Below, piece after piece: positions 1 to 5,519 of a stretch of DNA of 13,651 nucleotides; position 1 is the stretch's first letter, and every line of letters starts with the position of its first letter. Below the pieces are notes generated by a model. It had not been told where the DNA came from and searched no databases. It worked only from the letters and a program-made list of their open reading frames with translations. The stretch is taken from NCBI GenBank assembly GCA_910579745.1, contig CAJTVH010000006.1:1-13651 (forward strand). Reading direction: 5' to 3'. Position numbers and translations under genes: made by a program. This DNA is from an uncultured Clostridia bacterium (GTDB taxonomy: Bacteria; Bacillota; Clostridia; Lachnospirales; CAG-274).

Positions 1-270
<270 letters not shown>

Positions 271-540
271 AATGATATATAAGATTCATGTTTGCGATAT
301 TTAGATATTGTTAAGATATTTAAGAGGATGTGTATATGCTGTTCAGTTTTGAGGGTTTAAAAGCCCTGAGATATTATATTAAAAACAGGGAAGCGAGGCT
401 TTCCGTTATAGAATTTTTTGATTAAACTTTTTTCAAATAGGGCGGAAGAGAATTTCGGACGCCGAAGGCGGCTTTTATGAAGCGAAAGTGCTGAAAATAG
501 TTTAATGGTGTGGGCGGAGCCCGCTATTTAGAGAGAATAA
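271..540 (+). other. 23S-tRNA spacer without a recognisable 5S rRNA
   Basis: The spacer between 23S and tRNA-Asn is 270 bp. I looked for the 5S core (CGAAC...GAAGTTAAGC and the GGTGATGATGG-like arm) and saw neither. It holds a block near 336-371 starting TGTTCAGTTTTGAGGG, similar to sequence often found after 23S in Firmicutes. It also holds a GC-richer patch (438-530) with small hairpins such as GCC-GAA-GGC and GGGC-GGA-GCCC. These may be processing structures. No promoter is obvious, so the tRNAs are probably transcribed from the rrn promoter. Confidence 0.6.
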
Positions 541-612
541 TCCTCGATAGCTCAGCGGTAGAGCATTCGGCTGTTAACCGAAGGGTCGTAGGTTCGAATC
601 CTACTCGGGGAG
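541..612 (+). tRNA. tRNA-Asn (anticodon GTT)
   Basis: A full cloverleaf can be drawn. Acceptor 541-547 pairs with 605-611 (one G-T wobble). The D arm contains AGCTCAGCGGTAGAGC. The anticodon stem TTCGG/CCGAA (566-570/578-582) encloses loop CTGTTAA with anticodon GTT at 573-575. The T stem GTAGG/CCTAC (588-592/600-604) carries loop TTCGAAT. The discriminator base is G (612), as expected for Asn. The CCA end is not encoded. Confidence 0.97.
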
Positions 613-625
613 TTTTTATTTGTAT

Positions 626-696
626 AGGGGTGTGGTCAAATGGTATGACAGAGGTCTCCAAAACCTTTAGCGAGGGTTCGATTCCTTCCACCCCTG
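626..696 (+). tRNA. tRNA-Trp (anticodon CCA)
   Basis: Acceptor AGGGGTG (626-632) pairs fully with CACCCCT (689-695). The anticodon stem GAGGT/ACCTT (651-655/663-667) encloses loop CTCCAAA with anticodon CCA at 658-660. The T stem GAGGG/CCTTC (672-676/684-688, one wobble) carries loop TTCGATT. The discriminator is G696, as in bacterial tRNA-Trp. CCA is not encoded. It sits 13 bp after tRNA-Asn in the same transcript. Confidence 0.97.
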
Positions 697-736
697 TTTT
701 TTTGTTTTTAAGTTATATCTGATAGATAAAATATAT

Positions 737-780
737 AAAAAGCAAAATCAATTATAAAAGGATTGATTTTGCTTTTTTAT
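737..780 (+). terminator. Rho-independent terminator of the rrn-tRNA operon
   Basis: A perfect 16-bp inverted repeat (737-752 with 762-777) has a 9-nt loop and ends in a T run. The arms begin with A runs, so the reverse strand also reads as a hairpin followed by Ts. The same structure could therefore end transcripts of the convergent 505-aa gene, which has no other clear terminator. Confidence 0.93.
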
Positions 781-944
781 TTTCTTGTGCTTATTTCTAT
801 CACAAGAGGATTTTGAGTCTTAAAAAAGCGTTCTTTAAGCATAAAAAGCTTGAGATTTTACCTTAAATTCCGTAAACTTTTTGTAAAAACATGTTTCGCT
901 GTTATTTTTTATTATATAAACTTACGTTATTTTAACTATGTTTT

Positions 945-2462
945 TTATATAGGAATATTATTATCTACATCATGTAAGATGTCATTTTCAGTGGTTTGTT
1001 CTAATATTATATTGTTTTCAGGTATTATATTGTTTTCAGGTATTATGTTATTTTCAGATATTGTACTGTTTTTAGGTGATGCGTTGGTTTCAGAAACAGG
1101 GGTTTCAACTTTGCTTTTATCATTAATTGAGTTTACAGCGTTTTTATATTTTTTTCGCCATATTTTTTCGTTAAGCAATATTTCCTCATTTTTTCTTCGT
1201 AAAGACGCTGTGAGTTGTTCAATTTGCTTGTTTTTAAATATAAGCTGTTCATTTAGCATATTAATCTTATTATTGAGTACTTCAATAGTAGTATCAAATT
1301 TATCCGACATATTAATAGAATTTTTATATTCTTTTATCATAGCTGTTTCCTTGTTAAATATTTCTTCTGTATTTTTATTATTTTCAGATTGAATTATAGA
1401 TGTTATGGTGTTATTTTCATTATTTTTACTGTTATTTTCTGTGATAAAGTTATCGCATATATCGGGAAGAATTTTAATATCCCAAATGTCATTTTGATTT
1501 GTATATAAATTATTTACATAAAACTTATTTTCGGACATTTCCTCAAATGATAAATAAGAAGCCTTTTTTAATGGTCCTGTAATTTTTTTTGAGTATTTAT
1601 ACGCTTTTGTGAAAGAGGTTCCATTATCTTTTGAGATACAGTAAAATATACCCATAGGCGTTTTCCAAAACGCGTATAAGTTGCTTTTTATAATGGATAT
1701 TTCACAGCTTTCAACTTGATTTGTCTCGCTTAAAACTATATAATCATTTATACCCGACATACCTTTTTTTCGATAAATTATTCTTGTGGAAAAGATATTT
1801 TTTACAGCTAAAATAAAGTGAATTCCATTTTCAGCGGGCAAAAAAGAAGTCGCTATAATTCTATATTTTGTGGCGTAAACAGAATTATATTTTCCTATCC
1901 CATCTATATTAAATTCTCTGTAGCCTATATTATTTTCAGTGTTTCCCATATTTTTTTGATAAAATATAATTCCATGCCCAGGGCTGATTATATATATTTG
2001 AAATATAAAATCATTTGTACTCAAAATTGAATCAATTTTTTCCGGAGTGCTCCAATTTTCTTTTCCATCAAATGTTTGTTTCATAATATCAAAGGAGTTG
2101 GGGGCATTCGGCGTTTCCACCATAGGTATATTATATATGAGACTCATTTGAGAGCCGTTTTCAATACAATAGAACAATATATTTTTAGAATTTTTGCCGT
2201 TGTTTTTTAATATAATGTTTTTATTCCATGTGTCATTTTTTATTTTAAAATGTATAATATCTCCCGAAAGTGATTGACAAAATAAGTATACCATTCTATT
2301 TTTGCATAGAGTTAGCGTATAATTGCTTCTTACATCATTTGCTATAACTTTTTCTGAAGAAATTTTGCCGCCGATAATTTCTTTCATAAAAATTGTATTG
2401 TTTTTAAAATAAAAACATGAAAATTTTTCGGCGGTTACTTTAACAATATATTGATTTTCCAC
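945..2462 (-). CDS. hypothetical protein: propeller-like N-terminal region, coiled coil, Asn-rich tail
   Basis: 505 aa of unknown function. The first 335 or so residues alternate short beta-type segments and include one Asp-box-like motif (S277-K-D-N-G-T-S-F284) as in sialidase/BNR propellers; a beta-propeller is my inference. Residues 390-445 are charged, with a heptad-like pattern that suggests a coiled coil. The C-terminus is Asn/Glu-rich and carries three tandem ENNIIP-type repeats (470-487) encoded by an 18-bp DNA repeat. No signal peptide or membrane segment is seen, so it is probably cytoplasmic. The start is GTG at 2462, supported by a Shine-Dalgarno TGAGGTC (complement of 2469-2475). 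It lies 160 bp downstream of the serine recombinase on the same strand. It is more AT-rich and Asn-rich than fba or guaB, which fits an accessory or fast-evolving gene. I recall clostridial proteins of similar layout but cannot name a family. Confidence 0.75.
   Translation of the reverse strand: MENQYIVKVTAEKFSCFYFKNNTIFMKEIIGGKISSEKVIANDVRSNYTLTLCKNRMVYLFCQSLSGDIIHFKIKNDTWNKNIILKNNGKNSKNILFYCIENGSQMSLIYNIPMVETPNAPNSFDIMKQTFDGKENWSTPEKIDSILSTNDFIFQIYIISPGHGIIFYQKNMGNTENNIGYREFNIDGIGKYNSVYATKYRIIATSFLPAENGIHFILAVKNIFSTRIIYRKKGMSGINDYIVLSETNQVESCEISIIKSNLYAFWKTPMGIFYCISKDNGTSFTKAYKYSKKITGPLKKASYLSFEEMSENKFYVNNLYTNQNDIWDIKILPDICDNFITENNSKNNENNTITSIIQSENNKNTEEIFNKETAMIKEYKNSINMSDKFDTTIEVLNNKINMLNEQLIFKNKQIEQLTASLRRKNEEILLNEKIWRKKYKNAVNSINDKSKVETPVSETNASPKNSTISENNIIPENNIIPENNIILEQTTENDILHDVDNNIPI
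1006..1059 (-). repeat. 18-bp tandem repeat, three units, inside the 505-aa gene
   Basis: Three 18-bp units lie head to tail (1006-1023, 1024-1041, 1042-1059). The first two are identical (ATTATATTGTTTTCAGGT on the plus strand) and the third differs at a few bases. They encode three copies of the hexapeptide ENNIIP/ENNIIL. The unit is a multiple of three, so gain or loss of a unit would keep the frame. Confidence 0.9.
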
Positions 2463-2468
2463 TTTAAT

Positions 2469-2475
2469 GACCTCA
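2469..2475 (-). promoter_or_regulatory. ribosome binding site that fixes the GTG start
   Basis: The reverse strand reads TGAGGTC, 6 nt before GTG at 2462. No ATG in frame has a comparable Shine-Dalgarno sequence, so GTG is the preferred start. Confidence 0.65.
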
Positions 2476-2622
2476 ATAAAAAAGTATATTTCAATATATT
2501 ATAATATTAAATAAATTATAACGGATAATTGACAAAAAGTATTTAAAAGGCGTTGAGAGATAAAAAATAATTTTTATAAACCGCAAGTTTTTTAGTAAAT
2601 TTTATTTAAAAAGGCTTTAAAG

Positions 2623-3231
2623 TTATATAAACTCAATACCCAAATCTTTTATTTCTCTTACTATTCGGTAATATGAGCTTTCACTCATTTCCATAATTTT
2701 TACGGCTTCTTTTACGGAAAGTTCTTTTCTTCTAACTTTCACATAAAACTCGGCGACTTTTGTCATACTATATTTTCTTTTTCTTCCGAATTTTACCCCT
2801 TTGATTTTCGCTATGGCGATTCCTTCGGCCTGACGTTTTTTTATATTAACTCTTTCATTCTCAGCGACAAAGCTTAATATTTGCAAAACCAAATCGCTTA
2901 TAAAAGAACCGAACAAATCTTTATTTTTTGTTGTATTTAAAAGAGGCATATCAATCACGATTATATCTGTTTTTTTTTCTTGAGTTATTAATCTCCATTG
3001 CTGAATGATTTCAGTATAATTTCTTCCGAGCCTGTCAATACTCTTTACTACAATAACATCTCCGTGTTTAATCTTTTTTATAAGTTTAAGATAATTTTCT
3101 CTTTTGAAGTTTTTTCCACTTTCTTTATCGATAAAAATATTCTTTTCATCTATTTTGTAATCATGCAAGGCAATAATTTGTCTATCTTCATTTTGCTCTT
3201 TTGTGGAAACCCTTGCATAGCCATAAAACAT
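2623..3231 (-). CDS. serine recombinase (resolvase/invertase family)
   Basis: 202 aa, the usual length for small serine recombinases of the Tn3 resolvase/Hin-Pin invertase family. These cut DNA through a phosphoserine link and exchange strands at paired sites. The catalytic domain starts with YARVSTKEQ: nucleophile Ser9 and Arg7. Arg44 and the motif SIDRLGR (Arg67, Arg70) match the gamma-delta resolvase active-site arginines shifted by one residue. The long E helix spans about 112-140 (ENERVNIKKRQAEG), and a helix-turn-helix lies at about 165-195. All key residues are present, so it looks intact. The start at 3231 has AGGAGG (complement of 3241-3246) 9 nt upstream. It is the only recombinase here; no transposase or resistance gene accompanies it. 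Whether it acts as resolvase or invertase cannot be told, because no clear site pair is visible. Confidence 0.93.
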   Translation of the reverse strand: MFYGYARVSTKEQNEDRQIIALHDYKIDEKNIFIDKESGKNFKRENYLKLIKKIKHGDVIVVKSIDRLGRNYTEIIQQWRLITQEKKTDIIVIDMPLLNTTKNKDLFGSFISDLVLQILSFVAENERVNIKKRQAEGIAIAKIKGVKFGRKRKYSMTKVAEFYVKVRRKELSVKEAVKIMEMSESSYYRIVREIKDLGIEFI

Positions 3232-3254
3232 TTTATTTTTCCTCCTAAAAAAGT

Positions 3255-3273
3255 TTTTAGAACTTGTCTAAAA
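3255..3273. promoter_or_regulatory. hairpin/palindrome in the recombinase leader
   Basis: The inverted repeat TTTTAGA/TCTAAAA has a 5-nt gap and lies 8 bp beyond the recombinase Shine-Dalgarno sequence. Serine recombinases often regulate themselves from a site upstream of the gene, so this could be a binding site or a leader hairpin. The motif is short and AT-rich. Confidence 0.35.
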
Positions 3274-3341
3274 TCTTTTTAAAAGCGTGTTTATCATAAT
3301 ATGTTATCTCTATAGTGTAAGATAATGATATTAAACGGTTA

Positions 3342-3379
3342 TAGCGATCTGTAAAATTTTAAGCGCCAGCCAATCTAAG
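3342..3379 (+). repeat. 38-bp diverged direct repeat, copy 1
   Basis: It shares about 28 of 38 bases, with no gaps, with 3593-3630, including the core AAATTTTAAGCG..AGCCAA. The two are 251 bp apart in the same orientation. The second copy merges into repeat family R2. Immediately downstream (3380-3396), ATGAAGCCATAGATAAT resembles 12531-12548, so related pieces recur near trmB. Confidence 0.55.
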
Positions 3380-3592
3380 TATGAAGCCATAGATAATTAT
3401 ATCAATAATTTTATAAAATTAAAAGACTTTTTGACGGAAAAACTTATAAAATGAATTAAAAAAACAATATACATGTGTATTAAAACAAAAGATATATACT
3501 TTTTTGTTAATAATAAGTAAATAATTGTAAGAAAATATCTATTATATAATATAAATTAAATCTTTAGAAAAGTGCCGCGGAATTATTTTTTT

Positions 3593-3630
3593 TAGCGATT
3601 GAGGAAATTTTAAGCGTTAGCCAACAAAAG
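3593..3630 (+). repeat. 38-bp diverged direct repeat, copy 2
   Basis: This is the partner of 3342-3379. It starts TAGCGATTGAGG and contains AAATTTTAAGCGTTAGCCAA, and it runs into the R2 copy that begins near 3617. Confidence 0.55.
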
Positions 3631-3734
3631 AATTACTTAAAGCACTTCTGGTATAAATAGAAAAAGATGCTGTATTTAAAATTTTAGCGAAAGGTATTTT
3701 ATCTTTTTAAAACGCCGAAAGCGTAAAAAATATT
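3617..3734 (+). repeat. dispersed intergenic repeat R2, copy A
   Basis: It aligns over about 110 bp with 12365-12476. Shared blocks in order are CCAAC/TCAAC, TGGTATAAAT, TTTAGCGAAAGG, AAACGCC and AATATT. Identity is roughly 70% by eye. It ends directly at the TA where the MITE begins. No coding potential is seen. Confidence 0.65.
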
Positions 3735-3735
3735 A

Positions 3736-3897
3736 GAGCGTATCTGAAAACAAAATACGCGCGAAAAATTATAAAAAATAAAACGGAACAGAAAGGCTAT
3801 TTTGTTTAATTGAACCGTTTTCGTTTATTTTTTAATAATTTTTTGGATATTTCGCGTATATAACTGATAGCTTATGATAGTTTTCAGATACCCCCTC
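3736..3897 (+). mobile_element. MITE, complete copy A
   Basis: A 162-bp element flanked by TA on both sides (3734-3735 and 3898-3899). Its terminal inverted repeats are GAGCGTATCTGAAAAC at the left and the complement of GAGGGGGTATCTGAAAAC at the right. Inside, an A/T-rich left arm (about 3756-3786) pairs imperfectly with the right arm (about 3815-3860), so the whole can fold into a long hairpin. No ORF is present. It differs from copy B at only about 15 positions. TA duplication plus this size fits a non-autonomous IS630/Tc1-mariner-type element; the parent transposase is not in the window. Confidence 0.85.
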
Positions 3898-4057
3898 TAG
3901 ATAAAATGTTTTTTTATTTTCTACCTATTTTGAAATTATTGTAATATATAAATTTTTTTAGAATTTATTTGTTTATTCTTTTATTAGTCTCTGTAATTGC
4001 CCACAATTCTGAATTTTTGCTTGAGACGCTATATGATAAATATTTTTTAATTTTTCA

Positions 4058-4086
4058 TTGTAATAATTTCTATTTTGTATTATAAT
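4058..4086 (+). promoter_or_regulatory. fba promoter
   Basis: A -35 box TTGTAA (4058-4063), a 17-bp spacer and a perfect -10 TATAAT (4081-4086) give a start near 4093 and a leader of about 50 nt. AAAGGAG at 4129-4135 lies 9 nt before the ATG. Confidence 0.75.
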
Positions 4087-4144
4087 AAAATAAATGAGTA
4101 TCCGACAGGATATATCGCTTTAAAAATGAAAGGAGTTATTATTT

Positions 4145-5092
4145 ATGGCATTAGTAACAAGTAAAAAAATGTTTGAGAAGGCTTTTGATGGAAAGTACGC
4201 GATCGGGGCTTTCAATATTAACGATATGGAAATTATTCAAGGCGTTACGAGAGCGGCTGCGGCTCTTAACTCAGCTTGTATACTTCAAGTATCCAAAAGC
4301 GCTCTTAAATACGCTGGTCCTAAATATTTAAAAGGCATGGTTGACGCCGCTATTGATGAAACTGGCATTGATATTGCTCTTCATCTTGATCACGGTCCTG
4401 ATTTTGAGACTGTTAAAGAGGTTATTGAGGCTGGATTTACATCAGTTATGTTTGACGGCTCTCATTATGAATATGAGGAAAATGTCGCAAAAACCATTGA
4501 GGTTGTTAAATACGCTCATGACAAAGGTGTTGTTGTTGAGGCTGAGCTTGGAAAGCTCGCAGGTATTGAGGACGATGTAAATGTGGACGCCGCCAACGCT
4601 ACATATACAGACCCTGATCAGGCGGTTGATTTTGTTAAAAGGACAGGGGTTGACTCTCTCGCTATCGCTATAGGTACAAGCCATGGCGCTTATAAATTTA
4701 AGGGAGAGCCTAAACTTGATTTTGACAGACTTGAGACTATTACCAAAAAGCTTGAGGCGGAAGGTTTCGCCAAATATCCTATAGTTCTTCACGGTGCTTC
4801 CTCAGTTGATCCTGAATGTGTTAAAATGTGTAACGATTTCGGCGGAAAAATAAACGGAGCGAAAGGCATACCTAATGATATGCTTAGAAAAGCCGCTTCT
4901 ATGGCAGTATGTAAAATAAATATGGATACGGACATCAGACTGGCTATGACGGCGGGCATCAGAAAATTTATGGCTGAGAAGCCGGATGCTTTCGACCCAA
5001 GAGGTTATTTGGGAGACGCTAGAGTTCTTATTCAGAACCTTGTTGAGAACAAAATTAAAAATGTTTTGGGTTCTGTTGATTCTCTTAAATAA
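4145..5092 (+). CDS. fba: class II fructose-1,6-bisphosphate aldolase
   Basis: 315 aa. It cleaves fructose-1,6-bisphosphate reversibly to dihydroxyacetone phosphate and glyceraldehyde-3-phosphate in glycolysis; cytoplasmic and zinc-dependent. Family signatures visible: GAFNIND near residue 21, LHLDHG with catalytic Asp82 and zinc ligand His83, EAELG (132-136), GTSHGAYKF with zinc ligand His180, LHGASS with zinc ligand His216, and the substrate phosphate-binding NMDTD (259-263). The YLGDAR near 288 is typical of the class IIB group of about 300-320 aa, to which clostridial and some protist enzymes belong. The start is well supported by AAAGGAG. It has its own strong promoter and is apparently monocistronic: guaB follows 427 bp later behind a terminator and a new promoter. 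Codon use is typical of a highly expressed gene. Confidence 0.97.
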   Translation: MALVTSKKMFEKAFDGKYAIGAFNINDMEIIQGVTRAAAALNSACILQVSKSALKYAGPKYLKGMVDAAIDETGIDIALHLDHGPDFETVKEVIEAGFTSVMFDGSHYEYEENVAKTIEVVKYAHDKGVVVEAELGKLAGIEDDVNVDAANATYTDPDQAVDFVKRTGVDSLAIAIGTSHGAYKFKGEPKLDFDRLETITKKLEAEGFAKYPIVLHGASSVDPECVKMCNDFGGKINGAKGIPNDMLRKAASMAVCKINMDTDIRLAMTAGIRKFMAEKPDAFDPRGYLGDARVLIQNLVENKIKNVLGSVDSLK

Positions 5093-5166
5093 TTGTTGTT
5101 AATCTAAGGAAACGCTGATTAATTTAAATATTAAAAATAATTTTGCTGAAAGCGATTTTTAACTGA

Positions 5167-5207
5167 AATAGTAAGTTTTTGTCTTTAGATTTGCGGCGCT
5201 TACTATT
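5167..5207 (+). repeat. inverted repeat / stem-loop 1
   Basis: The perfect 9-bp arms AATAGTAAG (5167-5175) and CTTACTATT (5199-5207) enclose a 23-nt loop. The structure ends at the base before stem-loop 2. No T run follows, so it is not a standard terminator. Confidence 0.7.
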
Positions 5208-5248
5208 GTTGTATTCAGAGGAAGGTTTAATTTTCCACTGAATACAAC
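5208..5248 (+). repeat. inverted repeat / stem-loop 2
   Basis: The perfect 11-bp arms GTTGTATTCAG (5208-5218) and CTGAATACAAC (5238-5248) enclose a 19-nt loop; two more G-C pairs are possible inside after one mismatch. It has the same 41-nt span as stem-loop 1. The right arm can instead pair as ACAAC-GGC-GTTGT (5244-5256), giving a mutually exclusive hairpin. Confidence 0.7.
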
Positions 5249-5383
5249 GGCGTTGTTAAAGTATGCTGGTCATGAGCGAATGTATTTAGCCGTTTGTTAA
5301 TGGTTTTTAACATAAAGAATGTTTTATGGCGCTGTATTTTTGTAAAATTATATTTTATTTTAATAAATCAGAATTTCTTTGAA

Positions 5384-5430
5384 AATAGGTTTACGGGGTT
5401 TTCACGAAAATTTCGTAGGCCTATTTTTTT
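5384..5430 (+). terminator. terminator-like hairpin upstream of guaB
   Basis: A 12-bp stem (5384-5395 with 5414-5425, two G-T pairs) encloses an 18-nt loop and runs into seven Ts (5424-5430). It lies before the guaB promoter, so it cannot attenuate transcripts from that promoter. It most likely ends fba read-through or an intergenic RNA. Confidence 0.75.
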
Positions 5431-5439
5431 ATAAAACTA

Positions 5440-5467
5440 TTGACTTTTCGCGAAAAATATGTATAAT
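5440..5467 (+). promoter_or_regulatory. guaB promoter with palindromic spacer
   Basis: The -35 TTGACT (5440-5445), a 16-bp spacer and the -10 TATAAT (5462-5467) predict a start near 5474. The spacer contains the perfect 12-bp palindrome TTTTCGCGAAAA (5445-5456), placed as an operator for a dimeric repressor would be. The leader is about 45 nt, with AAAGGAG at 5504-5510. Confidence 0.75.
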
Positions 5468-5519
5468 TTTAGTATTATAGCCAAAACGGAAAATAAAAAA
5501 TGTAAAGGAGCAGAAAAAA

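Larger units (their letters stand above)
3247..4144. other. non-coding region between recombinase and fba
   Basis: This gap of about 900 bp has no credible gene. From left to right it holds a hairpin just upstream of the recombinase (3255-3273), a diverged 38-bp direct repeat (3342-3379 and 3593-3630), a copy of repeat family R2 (3617-3734), a complete MITE (3736-3897) and the fba promoter (4058-4086). The rest is very AT-rich, with short palindromes. Confidence 0.7.
5093..5439 (+). other. structured fba-guaB intergenic region
   Basis: No gene is seen. Two inverted repeats abut exactly (5167-5207 and 5208-5248), followed by about 130 bp of AT-rich sequence and a terminator-like hairpin (5384-5430). 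It could be a long fba 3' UTR or hold a small RNA. I saw no purine riboswitch core and no T-box. Confidence 0.6.

Noticed and set aside
510..722. 70-codon open frame on the plus strand
   Set aside because: It runs through both tRNA genes, which have complete cloverleaf structures; the frame is incidental.
784..806. CTTGTG/CACAAG inverted repeat as terminator of the 505-aa gene
   Set aside because: A stem of only 6 bp and no T run on either strand; the 737-777 hairpin is a better candidate.
1006..1059. CRISPR-like repeat array
   Set aside because: Three 18-bp units without spacers, in frame inside a gene; they are protein tandem repeats. No cas gene is present.
850..1392. 180-codon open frame antisense to the 505-aa gene
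   Set aside because: Its hydrophobic, Leu/Ser/Phe-rich product is the expected antisense reading of Asn/Lys/Glu-rich coding DNA, and it has no ribosome binding site.
541..3231. Integrative element inserted at the tRNA genes
   Set aside because: No direct repeat of a tRNA 3' end was found downstream, no tyrosine integrase is present, and the recombinase is a small resolvase/invertase type.
2463..3600. Invertible promoter segment next to the serine recombinase
   Set aside because: I could not find a pair of matching inverted sites flanking a promoter; only short AT-rich palindromes occur.
5093..5519. Purine riboswitch or attenuator controlling guaB
   Set aside because: No purine-aptamer core is visible, and the terminator lies upstream of the guaB promoter, so it cannot regulate transcripts starting there.
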